Positions 1 to 6,366 of a stretch of DNA of 7,621 nucleotides are shown piece by piece. How positions within the stretch are numbered: position 1 is the stretch's first letter; every line of letters begins with the position of its first letter. The DNA lies in contig DNGG01000510.1 of NCBI GenBank assembly GCA_003486675.1, forward strand, positions 1-7,621. Reading direction: 5' to 3'. A program made the translations under genes and the position numbers. This DNA is from Cyanobacteria bacterium UBA11372 (lineage in GTDB: Bacteria > Cyanobacteriota > Cyanobacteriia > Cyanobacteriales > Aerosakkonemataceae). Below the pieces are notes generated by a model. That model did no database searches and had not been told where the DNA came from. It saw only the letters and a list, made by a program, of their open reading frames with translations.

Positions 1-477
1 GCCACGGGAGATATATTGCGAACAGCGATCGCTGCGGGGACGCCTCTCGGTTGTCAAGCGCAACCCTATGTGGAGAAGGGCGAATTAGTACCCGACGAAA
101 TGATGATCGAATTCATGCGCCAGCGATTGCTATTGTCCGATGTTACCAAAGGTTGGGTACTCGATGGCTATCCCCGGACTGCCTTCCAAGCAGAAGAGTT
201 AGATTTTCTGTTGGAAGAATTACAACAGCACCTAAACTGGGCAATTTGGTTGCATGTTCCAGAAACAGTGTTGATGAGTCGATCGTTACAGCGATCGCGC
301 TCTGACGATCAACCAGAAATCGTCTCCCGTCGCATCGAACTATTCAAACAGCGCACTATCCCCATTTTTGAGTACTACCAATATTGCCAGCGACTGATAA
401 CCATCAACGGCAACCAATCTCCGGAGCGAGTCCAGCAAGATATCCTACAAAAACTTAACGAAACAAAGAGTCATTAA
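1..477 (+). CDS. adk: Adenylate kinase, short form, 3' part (5' end outside window)
   Basis: Adenylate kinase interconverts ATP + AMP and 2 ADP in the cytoplasm. The frame is open from base 1, so the gene is cut by the window edge and the P-loop lies upstream; 158 codons plus a TAA stop are visible. Seen: TGDILR near the start (the family's STGD-M/L-R AMP-site motif), VPDE, then DGYPRT at visible residues 55-60. A short linker RSRSDDQPEIVSRR (about 98-111) supplies the Arg and Asp-Asp residues of the active site. The long zinc-type or E. coli-type LID insert is absent, making this a short-form enzyme as is common in cyanobacteria. The next gene is rph, not secY or infA, so this copy does not sit in the ribosomal-protein operon; it may be a second adk paralogue (inference). 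No terminator follows; an inverted repeat occupies the gap to rph. Confidence 0.93.
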   Translation, partial: ATGDILRTAIAAGTPLGCQAQPYVEKGELVPDEMMIEFMRQRLLLSDVTKGWVLDGYPRTAFQAEELDFLLEELQQHLNWAIWLHVPETVLMSRSLQRSRSDDQPEIVSRRIELFKQRTIPIFEYYQYCQRLITINGNQSPERVQQDILQKLNETKSH

Positions 478-500
478 TTATTCATCATGCCTCGTTTTAT

Positions 501-564
501 GGTAATCGGTAATTGGTAATACATCCTGGAAACAACAATTACCCATTACCAATTACGCATTACC
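501..564. repeat. Imperfect inverted repeat abutting the rph start codon
   Basis: Arms at 501-520 and 545-564 are complementary at 18 of 20 positions, separated by a 24-nt loop. Both arms are built from GGTAAT/AATTACC-type words. From memory, such elements are frequent between genes in filamentous cyanobacteria. The right arm ends one base before the ATG at 566, occupying the place where a Shine-Dalgarno sequence would be. As RNA it could fold and restrict initiation or protect a processed 5' end of rph (inference). There is no T-run after it on the plus strand, so it is not an obvious intrinsic terminator. Confidence 0.8.
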
Positions 565-565
565 A

Positions 566-1291
566 ATGACTAATCTGTGGCAGCGTCCTGATGGCAGACA
601 ACCCAACCAACTGCGTCCGATCCGGTTTCAACGCGGGTTTACCCGCTTTGCCGCTGGTTCGGTTTTAACTTGTTGCGGCGATACCCAAGTCCTTTGTACT
701 GTAACCCTTCAGGAAGGCGTTCCCAAGTTTTTAACAGGCACGGGGAAAGGTTGGCTAACCGCCGAGTACCGAATGCTGCCTAGCGCTACTCATACCCGCC
801 AACCACGAGAATTGTTGCAGCTATCCGGGCGCACCCAGGAAATTCAGCGCTTGATCGGACGCAGCTTGCGATCTTGTATAGATTTTCAGGCGCTGGGGGA
901 ATACACGATCCTTGTGGATGCAGATGTTTTGCAGGCAGATGCGGGGACTCGCACGATGGCAATTACCGGCGGGTATGTGGCGCTTGCCGAGGCAATGGAA
1001 AAATTGGTCAAAGAGGGGAAATTAGAGCGATCGCCTCTAACCAACCAAGTCGCCGCCGTCTCGGTAGGACTGTTGCAGGGTGAGCCATTTTTAGATTTAA
1101 ACTACCCCGAAGATGTAGCCGCCGCAGTCGATTTCAACATCGTTATGAACGAAAATCTCGGCATTATTGAAGTTCAAGCCACCGCCGAAGAAGGCAGCTT
1201 TACTCGCACCCAAATGAATCAGATTATGGATCTGGCAGAAAAGGGCATTCAGGAATTGCTAGAAGCTCAGCGAAAAGCCTTGTCCTCTTAA
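566..1291 (+). CDS. rph: Ribonuclease PH
   Basis: A phosphorolytic 3'-5' exoribonuclease (tRNA nucleotidyltransferase) that trims tRNA 3' ends using phosphate; members form ring-shaped hexamers. The 241-residue length is normal for the family. Seen: RPDGRQPNQLRPI near the N-terminus (residues 7-19), GKGWLTAEYRMLP (60-72), an Arg-rich stretch R81-R99, the phosphate-binding DAGTRT (125-130), and DLNYPEDVAAAVDFN (177-191) carrying the metal-site acidic residues D177, D183 and D189. The C-terminus has EVQATAEEGSFTR, also typical. The start at 566 fits because the RPDGR motif follows six residues later, as in homologues, yet no Shine-Dalgarno precedes it; the inverted repeat at 501-564 runs up to the ATG. 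It lies 88 bp after adk on the same strand. No truncation or missing key residue is seen. Confidence 0.97.
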   Translation: MTNLWQRPDGRQPNQLRPIRFQRGFTRFAAGSVLTCCGDTQVLCTVTLQEGVPKFLTGTGKGWLTAEYRMLPSATHTRQPRELLQLSGRTQEIQRLIGRSLRSCIDFQALGEYTILVDADVLQADAGTRTMAITGGYVALAEAMEKLVKEGKLERSPLTNQVAAVSVGLLQGEPFLDLNYPEDVAAAVDFNIVMNENLGIIEVQATAEEGSFTRTQMNQIMDLAEKGIQELLEAQRKALSS

Positions 1292-1337
1292 CACATTGAT
1301 CCTAATATTTAACCGCATCTAATCTTACTAAAAATTA

Positions 1338-2993
1338 ATGAAACAATTTTTATGGGGATTTAAAACCACATTTACAAATGCCTACTTACGAGTAATTTTA
1401 GTAATATTTGCGATAGCTACAATTGGGTTTTCAACTATTGATAAGTATGGGTTAGCAGCCGATGAAATAATCCAAATTAACGCTATAAAGTGGAACTACG
1501 ATCGCGTTACCATAGGCCAGCCTATTCCGATTGACTTAAAATACTATGGCATAGCTTTCGATGCCACGGCAGAAGCTGTATTTCAAATACAGGAATATAT
1601 CCATAAAGGCTCTTTCACTCCTCTAGTCACCTTTGAATATCCAAAATTTAATGAAATAGTTTTAAAAAGAATTAAAATCAAGCATCTTTTAACCTTCGTA
1701 CTAGCTCTGATAACCTATGTTTCAGTTGCAGGAATTGTGGGAATTTTTGGCGGCATAGGTTACGCTTGGGTTGGCCCCTTGGTTTTAGCTCTTTTCCCTA
1801 CTTTTTGGGGACATAGCTTCTTTAATCCTAAAGATATTCCCTTTGCCGCATTGTTTACTCTTTCAACTTACTTAGGCTCTTACTTAGTTGCCGAGTATAT
1901 TCAAGAAGATAAACGTTTAAAAATTGGGATTAATCGGATAACTTTTTTTACTATTGCCTATGGGATTTTAATGGGGTTAACTACCGGGATTAGAATTGGT
2001 GGGTTAGCTTTACCGCTTTTTGTAGTGATAGCTTTTACGGTTGTAGGATTAAGCTCAAAAAATATATTCAAAAAATTTAATAACTTGGCTGGCTTTTACG
2101 CCTTGATGATTGTCGCTTGGATTGCCACAACTAATTTGTGCTATCCCAACTATTGGTTTAACCCTATTAGGTTATTTAATAAAGTAATTGGATATCAATC
2201 TCAACACGGTTGGTCTGGACATGTGTTATTTGATGGAAAATTTATTCCGGGTGATGAAATTCCTTGGTATTACATCCCTCAATGGATCGGAATAACAGTG
2301 CCAGCGATCTTTCAAATATTTTTTCTCGTTGGTTTAGGCTGGATTTTAAGGAATTATCCTAAATTTTCAGTAAAACAAAAGGTAGGCAGTGTTTTAATTT
2401 TACTTCAAATCTTTTTTCTGCCAAGTGTAGCTATAGTTAAACAATCAACTATATACGATGGAATCCGGCATTTTATCTTTGTTTTACCAGCAATGGCTGC
2501 ACTTTCTGCCTTGGGGCTAGTATGGATATATAAAAAGCTGCATGGCAGATATATTAAGACCTTTGCTATAGCATCGATTGTAGTAGCCTTGATGCCGATT
2601 ACTCTAGATATGGCTGCCCTACATCCCTACGAATATGTTTATTTTAATCGCTTATCAGGAGGTTTAATAAACGCTCACGATCGCTACGATAGTGATTATT
2701 GGGGATTGAGTACCCGTGCAGCTATAGAATGGATTAATAAAAACGGTGAACATGATGCAAAAATTATTTTGGCTGGTCATTTTGATGCCGCTAGAGTTTT
2801 GGCAAAACCCAGCATTACTTTTGTGACATTACAGGATTTTAGGAAGAAAAAAGTTAAGCTCGATCCCCCCTATTACTATGTGGCACTGCTTGGTCGGGGA
2901 AAAAATTTAAACAATTTTTTTCCAGAATGTCCACTCGTTTATCAAGCGGCTAGACAAAATGTTCCACTAACAGTCGTCAAGCAATGTGACTAG
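1338..2993 (+). CDS. Polytopic membrane protein, GT-C (GT39/PMT-like) glycosyltransferase candidate
   Basis: 551 residues with about 10-11 hydrophobic segments (roughly 17-34, 115-137, 141-158, 166-186, 200-218, 221-238, 249-266, 314-336, 348-366, 376-398, 406-424) and a soluble C-terminal tail (about 430-551). After the first segment, an acidic pair D42-E43 sits in the first external loop, where GT-C enzymes such as PMT and ArnT keep their catalytic or metal-binding acid. Other visible motifs are FFNPKDIPF (161-169), DGIRHFIFVLP (374-384), HPYEYVYFN (429-437) and DYWGLSTRAAIEW (453-465); I associate these with bacterial GT39-like proteins that use lipid-linked sugars. The acceptor is unknown. 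The gene is visibly AT-rich (18 of 60 G+C at 1921-1980, against 36 of 60 at 601-660 in rph) and has no HIP1 site. It starts 46 bp after rph with no clear Shine-Dalgarno, so transfer or relaxed composition is possible. Confidence 0.72.
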   Translation: MKQFLWGFKTTFTNAYLRVILVIFAIATIGFSTIDKYGLAADEIIQINAIKWNYDRVTIGQPIPIDLKYYGIAFDATAEAVFQIQEYIHKGSFTPLVTFEYPKFNEIVLKRIKIKHLLTFVLALITYVSVAGIVGIFGGIGYAWVGPLVLALFPTFWGHSFFNPKDIPFAALFTLSTYLGSYLVAEYIQEDKRLKIGINRITFFTIAYGILMGLTTGIRIGGLALPLFVVIAFTVVGLSSKNIFKKFNNLAGFYALMIVAWIATTNLCYPNYWFNPIRLFNKVIGYQSQHGWSGHVLFDGKFIPGDEIPWYYIPQWIGITVPAIFQIFFLVGLGWILRNYPKFSVKQKVGSVLILLQIFFLPSVAIVKQSTIYDGIRHFIFVLPAMAALSALGLVWIYKKLHGRYIKTFAIASIVVALMPITLDMAALHPYEYVYFNRLSGGLINAHDRYDSDYWGLSTRAAIEWINKNGEHDAKIILAGHFDAARVLAKPSITFVTLQDFRKKKVKLDPPYYYVALLGRGKNLNNFFPECPLVYQAARQNVPLTVVKQCD

Positions 2994-3018
2994 CAGCTAT
3001 CTAGAAGTTTCGTGGGAT

Positions 3019-3063
3019 AGGCGTCGCGCCTGTGTTCCAACATCAGGCGTCGCGCCTGTGTTC
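3019..3063. repeat. Two direct copies of a 19-nt palindrome-containing repeat
   Basis: The word AGGCGTCGCGCCTGTGTTC occurs at 3019-3037 and again, identically, at 3045-3063, a 26-nt spacing. Each copy begins with a small hairpin (AGGCG, loop TCG, CGCCT). From memory this resembles short GC-rich extragenic repeats scattered in filamentous cyanobacterial genomes. It lies just after the membrane-protein gene, and the T-run needed for an intrinsic terminator is missing. Confidence 0.85.
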
Positions 3064-3070
3064 TTTCATG

Positions 3071-3106
3071 GTGAAAGCGACTTTTGCCCATTGCGATCGC
3101 TTTCAC
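3071..3106. repeat. Perfect 10-bp inverted repeat (hairpin) containing a HIP1 site
   Basis: GTGAAAGCGA at 3071-3080 is exactly complementary to TCGCTTTCAC at 3097-3106, leaving a 16-nt loop. The right arm overlaps the HIP1 octamer at 3093-3100. It follows directly after the tandem repeat at 3019-3063. No poly-T follows, so a role in stopping transcription is uncertain; it may stabilise the 3' end of the upstream transcript. Confidence 0.65.
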
Positions 3107-3476
3107 CCGCTCTCTAGCCATTCTAGTAACAAAGCTTTACAATTATCCCAGGAGTACTTCCCCATCAACACCCCGATTTCCCACGTTCCGGCGATCCTAT
3201 ACTTCACAATATCACCCCACCTCAATTTTATTTTACTTAATTTTTAGTTATAAAACTTAATAAATAAGCCTTAATAGCAGTTCCTTGAGCGGTGATTTAA
3301 ATCCGGTTAGCGAGTAACAGCGATCGCATTTACAGGTTGAAGCAAATCGCCGGTTTTGGATACTTGCATCAACTTGAAGCTTGGGAAATATCACATATTT
3401 TCAGGATTTTGATCGCTTGTGGAATTCAAGAAAACTAGCAATATTGAATATGTAAGCCAAACGCGGAACAACCACT

Positions 3477-3662
3477 ATGAAACTTTCTTATCGCGGGGTA
3501 AACTACGAATTAAATCCTGTTTATATCGAAGTAAATGAAAGCGAAATTTGCGGGAAATATCGCGGCTTGCCTATAAGAATGACATCGCTTTCTAGAGAGT
3601 ACATACCCCAATCAATTCCGAAATTAACCTATCGGGGTAATAGCTATATTGGGCTGTACTAA
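3477..3662 (+). CDS. Small DUF4278-type protein (YRG-motif)
   Basis: 61 residues of unknown function; DUF4278 proteins are small, nearly confined to cyanobacteria, and often found in several copies. The family signature is clear: MKLSYRGVNYELNP at the N-terminus, then GKYRGLPIRM (about 26-35), and a second LTYRGNSY near the C-terminus (about 50-57). The protein thus contains the YRG-x-x-Y core at both ends. There is no signal peptide or membrane segment. Upstream, CGGAA at 3464-3468 is a possible weak ribosome-binding site about 8 bases before the ATG. The next gene, another DUF4278-type member, starts 42 bp downstream, so the two are probably cotranscribed and share the terminator at 4011-4035. 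Confidence 0.85.
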   Translation: MKLSYRGVNYELNPVYIEVNESEICGKYRGLPIRMTSLSREYIPQSIPKLTYRGNSYIGLY

Positions 3663-3704
3663 CACCAACTTTTAGAACCACAACAATTTTGAGGAAACAA
3701 AATA

Positions 3705-3971
3705 ATGCAACTGATTTATCGCGGTCATATTTACGATTGCACGCCCTCTGAACCTCAGCCTTATGTTAAACCTCGCGCTTTAAACTGGCGGTATCGCGTA
3801 CCGGGGGAAAGTTATGAAGTAGGGATAGCATCCCAACCCTACGTCAAACCCCGCGCTTTAAACTGGCGGTATCGGGTACCGGGGGAAAGTTATGAAGTTG
3901 CGATCGCCTCCCAACCCTACGTCAAACCCCGCGCCTTAAACTGGCGCTATCAAAACCTCGAAACGATCTAA
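3705..3971 (+). CDS. DUF4278-type protein built from tandem 26-residue repeats
   Basis: 88 residues. The start MQLIYRGHIYDCTP is a standard DUF4278 beginning, and GAGGAA at 3691-3696 is a good Shine-Dalgarno 8 bases before the ATG. From residue 18 the protein consists of a 26-residue unit (QPYVKPRALNWRY followed by RVPGESYEV and a short hydrophobic end) present twice in full and once as a 13-residue partial copy. It then ends in a few unrelated residues. The NWRY...SYE part of the unit echoes the YRG-x-x-Y core of the family. The function is unknown. The DNA copies differ almost only at synonymous sites, which argues for a real, selected protein. The gene lies in an apparent two-gene operon with the DUF4278 gene at 3477 and is followed by an intrinsic terminator. 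Confidence 0.88.
   Translation: MQLIYRGHIYDCTPSEPQPYVKPRALNWRYRVPGESYEVGIASQPYVKPRALNWRYRVPGESYEVAIASQPYVKPRALNWRYQNLETI
3756..3950 (+). repeat. In-frame 78-bp tandem repeat, 2.5 copies
   Basis: Copies lie at 3756-3833, 3834-3911 and 3912-3950 (partial, 39 bp). Copies 1 and 2 differ at 10 nucleotides in 10 codons; nine changes are silent and one replaces Gly with Ala. Copy 3 differs from the matching part of copy 2 at two silent positions. The copies are therefore old enough to have drifted, yet the encoded unit has been held constant. Copy 2 carries a HIP1 octamer at 3900-3907 that copy 1 lacks. Confidence 0.95.
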
Positions 3972-4010
3972 TTCCCAGGGATTTATTGCAGCAAAAAGCA
4001 GGTATCTTTA

Positions 4011-4035
4011 CCCCGGAAAAGTTCCGGGGTTTTTT
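4011..4035 (+). terminator. Intrinsic terminator after the DUF4278 operon
   Basis: An 8-bp perfect GC-rich stem (CCCCGGAA at 4011-4018 with TTCCGGGG at 4022-4029) and a 3-nt loop are followed by six T residues (4030-4035). It sits 39 bp past the stop at 3971 and 20 bp before the stop of the convergent gene at 4056. On the minus strand the A-rich flank gives only a weak T-tract, so it mainly serves the plus strand. Confidence 0.92.
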
Positions 4036-4055
4036 GATTATACCTCACAAGAGGT

Positions 4056-6158
4056 CTATTGAGAATTCTTAAACAGATACAAATCACTTATGGATATACC
4101 GTTGATAATATTTGCACTTTTTAGATTTTCGTGAGGTAATGATATGCGGTAGGAAATTTGCTGGATTAATACCGCCCATTCTTCTGGACTTAGGTTTTCA
4201 ATGAATGAAATTTGAATTTGTTCATTGGCAATATCAATTCCTTCGTTCAGGCACAAATTAAATGCTAGCTCGTAAAAAATCTGCTCCACACTTGCTTCAG
4301 AATCGGGAGGGAAATTGCTTTGATCCACCAAGAGTGCGATCTGTTGGTTTTCGGGATGGAGTGCGCTCGCGCGAATCACCTCGATTAATTCTGCATACAA
4401 TACTTCTTCTGGCTGGCTCCAATCTGGGAAAATAATTAGATTGATTTCTTTTAAATTGAGTTTTTGCCGAAGTATTTCTAATAAACGAGCGGGTTTATAT
4501 GCTGCCAAAATGGCTCTGGTATGGATAACTTTATCGGGACTTTCTTCCTCATCGTATAAGCGAATCGTCCTAAAGGCTCCCTTAAAACCATAACTTTGGC
4601 AGAGTTCAAAATAGGCGGGGAATTCGATGCAGTAATATTGAAAAGAATTAATATTCCAGAAACTAATGTGGGTTGGATCTTGAAAAGCACCCCGTCCATC
4701 CGTAGAAGGGACTCGGATATCAATCTGGGCATTAGGCTTACAAATTCGCCAGATCTCATTCATGGTATGGATGCGATCGCTCAAATGCTCGATCGTATCG
4801 TGCGCTCGGACAAAATCAACGCTATTATCGGGAAAGGGAAAGGTTTGATTGAGATCGGCAACTATATCAACTCCAGGCTTAAACGACAAGTCAACCCCGA
4901 TAAAACCCTCTGGTTTATGGATGCCACAGCCTAAATCTACTTTGACAATTTCTGAGCGATCGCTTGACATGTCACCGATCCTATTCATCATAAATTCAAT
5001 AATGTTATCATAAGAACATTTTTCCCTAATATCTTGATGTAATTGGGCTGCGATCGCCAGTCTTTCTTCCTCATGGGTGAGATAATAAACAATTTTGCGA
5101 TTAAGTTCCTCAATACTGCGGTAAGAAATCTGTTCGCTGACAGAAGTCAGTTTACACAAATCTGGTTTCCAATCGGTTAAAATAAATCCACCCACAGATG
5201 CCACATCAATTACTCTGTTAACTACCGCATCGTCAAACTGAATTGAGGTAATATTCAGATTAATTTTGGAACTGGCGTAGAGATTTTGAGTGCTGGCGTA
5301 TTCAACGACTGGCGGATAGTATGCGATCGTTTCAGACTCTATTTTACGCTCGGAAGATAAGCCGCTCAGATAACCCGGATCTCCCCCAACGATCGCCAGA
5401 TTGAAATGACTATCCAAGCGTTTGATTAACTCTCCGCGAAAGCAGGGAGATAAAAGGTTAATCAGATAGTAATAAGTTGATTTTCGCGCAATAAATTCTG
5501 CATTATCGATGGTATTATTAGGTCTACTCGCATAAGCGATCGCTGATGTATTTATCTTTTTATCTAGCGCTACGATCCGCGACCAAAAATCAGCAGCGAC
5601 GAAGTGGGAGCAGGGAAGATCTTGGTATTGCTCAAAAATAGGTTTGAGATCTGGTAGAACGTGTCCGACAAATGACACATCATACATATAGCTATCTGGA
5701 GTCGCGATTTTTTTGAATTCAGAACCGTGAAAAATGGGATAAACTCGCTCAAATCCTAACATTCGCAGGTCTAAAAAATTTGCGTATTCGAGACAAAAAT
5801 GAAAGCTGCGATCGCCAACTTTCCTCCAAGCTGCTAAAAGACGCGCATCTACCAGACTACTCCAGAGATTATCGTGATGAATAAAAATCATTTTATTTTT
5901 AAATATTTCAAACAAAAAGCTATCTATTTCTGGCAAATAAAATGTAGATATGGGAGAATTATCAAAAACTATAAAATAATCTATATTTTGAGATGCGATC
6001 GCATCCCGAAAATAGTTGAAAGCCTCATCAAAACCACTGAATCGGCTCGGCTCAATATACACAACAGAATGATTTTGTCGCTCTAAAGCCTGACGATATC
6101 CTGCGGTAATTCGCTGGTAAATCGGAGTGGGTGAGCTTTCTAACAAGAAGCTAAACAT
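4056..6158 (-). CDS. CgeB-like glycosyltransferase fused to SAM methyltransferase and a C-terminal cyanobacterial module
   Basis: 700 residues in three parts. Residues 1-390 resemble CgeB/DUF3880-type glycosyltransferases: an N-terminal Rossmann-like half, then KINLNITSIQFDDAVVNRVIDVASVGGFILTD (298-329), the nucleotide-sugar-site pattern of the Glyco_trans_1_2 family. Residues 404-555 form a class I SAM methyltransferase: VDLGCG (407-412) binds SAM, an acidic D423 ends strand 2, FPFPDNSVDFV (440-450) and HDTIEHL (453-459) follow, as in Methyltransf_11 members. Residues 570-678 (DWSQPEE, ALLVD, EEWAVLIQQISYRISLPHEN) match a module I recall at the ends of large cyanobacterial TPR/glycosyltransferase proteins. 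It has no membrane segments and is probably cytoplasmic, making or methylating a surface or secreted glycan (inference). No Shine-Dalgarno precedes the ATG; a 14-bp palindrome lies there instead. Six HIP1 sites mark it as native. Its 3' end converges on the DUF4278 operon. Confidence 0.85.
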   Translation of the reverse strand: MFSFLLESSPTPIYQRITAGYRQALERQNHSVVYIEPSRFSGFDEAFNYFRDAIASQNIDYFIVFDNSPISTFYLPEIDSFLFEIFKNKMIFIHHDNLWSSLVDARLLAAWRKVGDRSFHFCLEYANFLDLRMLGFERVYPIFHGSEFKKIATPDSYMYDVSFVGHVLPDLKPIFEQYQDLPCSHFVAADFWSRIVALDKKINTSAIAYASRPNNTIDNAEFIARKSTYYYLINLLSPCFRGELIKRLDSHFNLAIVGGDPGYLSGLSSERKIESETIAYYPPVVEYASTQNLYASSKINLNITSIQFDDAVVNRVIDVASVGGFILTDWKPDLCKLTSVSEQISYRSIEELNRKIVYYLTHEEERLAIAAQLHQDIREKCSYDNIIEFMMNRIGDMSSDRSEIVKVDLGCGIHKPEGFIGVDLSFKPGVDIVADLNQTFPFPDNSVDFVRAHDTIEHLSDRIHTMNEIWRICKPNAQIDIRVPSTDGRGAFQDPTHISFWNINSFQYYCIEFPAYFELCQSYGFKGAFRTIRLYDEEESPDKVIHTRAILAAYKPARLLEILRQKLNLKEINLIIFPDWSQPEEVLYAELIEVIRASALHPENQQIALLVDQSNFPPDSEASVEQIFYELAFNLCLNEGIDIANEQIQISFIENLSPEEWAVLIQQISYRISLPHENLKSANIINGISISDLYLFKNSQ

Positions 6159-6165
6159 CGGTGTA

Positions 6166-6179
6166 AGCTAAATTTAGCT
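6166..6179. promoter_or_regulatory. Perfect 14-bp palindrome just upstream of the glycosyltransferase start
   Basis: AGCTAAATTTAGCT is its own reverse complement and lies 8-21 bases before the minus-strand ATG at 6158, where a ribosome-binding site would be expected. It could be an operator or an RNA hairpin limiting translation. This rests on position and symmetry only. A TAAAAT -10-like word on the minus strand (6203-6198) lies just upstream but lacks a good -35. Confidence 0.4.
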
Positions 6180-6290
6180 AGATGAGGGACTGGTTCTATT
6201 TTACTCTTTTGCCGCTCTAAGATTACCGACCTCTTGTTTTTTCTTCTCTTGGCGTTATCTGCACCCGGAGCGGTTGGTTAAATAGGTGTT

Positions 6291-6302
6291 TTTATGCATA
6301 AA
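6291..6302. promoter_or_regulatory. Perfect 12-bp AT-rich palindrome between the minus-strand genes
   Basis: TTTATGCATAAA is self-complementary and lies in the 208-bp gap between the stop of the DUF29 gene (6367) and the start of the glycosyltransferase gene (6158). It may be a protein-binding site in the latter's promoter region. AT-rich palindromes of this length can arise by chance, so support is weak. The rest of the gap holds no open frame of note; 6230-6285 looks like worn intergenic filler. Confidence 0.3.
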
Positions 6303-6366
6303 CAAAATTGAAAACTGTTTATGGTGCCGTACTCTGCTGGCTAACGCACTCTAATAAAGCTTTTAC

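Larger units (their letters stand above)
2994..3476. other. Long intergenic region without a convincing gene
   Basis: This stretch separates the membrane-protein gene from the DUF4278 pair. It holds a twice-repeated GC-rich palindromic word (3019-3063), a perfect 10-bp stem (3071-3106), and HIP1 sites at 3093-3100 and 3320-3327. The right part (about 3230-3476) is AT-rich and should carry the promoter of the gene at 3477, but I see no strong -35/-10 pair. A 71-codon open frame at 3032-3247 runs straight through the repeats and resembles no family I know; I treat it as non-coding. Confidence 0.6.

Noticed and set aside
51..305. 84-codon alternative frame within adk
   Set aside because: It lies wholly inside the adenylate kinase gene in another frame; the motifs belong to the adk frame.
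3032..3247. 71-codon plus-strand open frame after the membrane-protein gene
   Set aside because: It begins inside the tandem repeat and runs through a hairpin, has no ribosome-binding site, and its product (Ser/His-rich, low complexity at the end) resembles no family I know.
3756..3950. Possible CRISPR-like array
   Set aside because: The 78-bp units are contiguous, without spacers, in frame, and differ at silent codon positions, so this is a protein repeat.
4596..4934. 112-codon plus-strand open frame
   Set aside because: It is antisense to the SAM-motif region of the methyltransferase module, whose motifs are clear on the other strand; no start signal is present.
6230..6285. Possible pseudogene remnant upstream of the glycosyltransferase gene
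   Set aside because: No recognisable protein fragment is seen in any frame; it looks like ordinary intergenic sequence.
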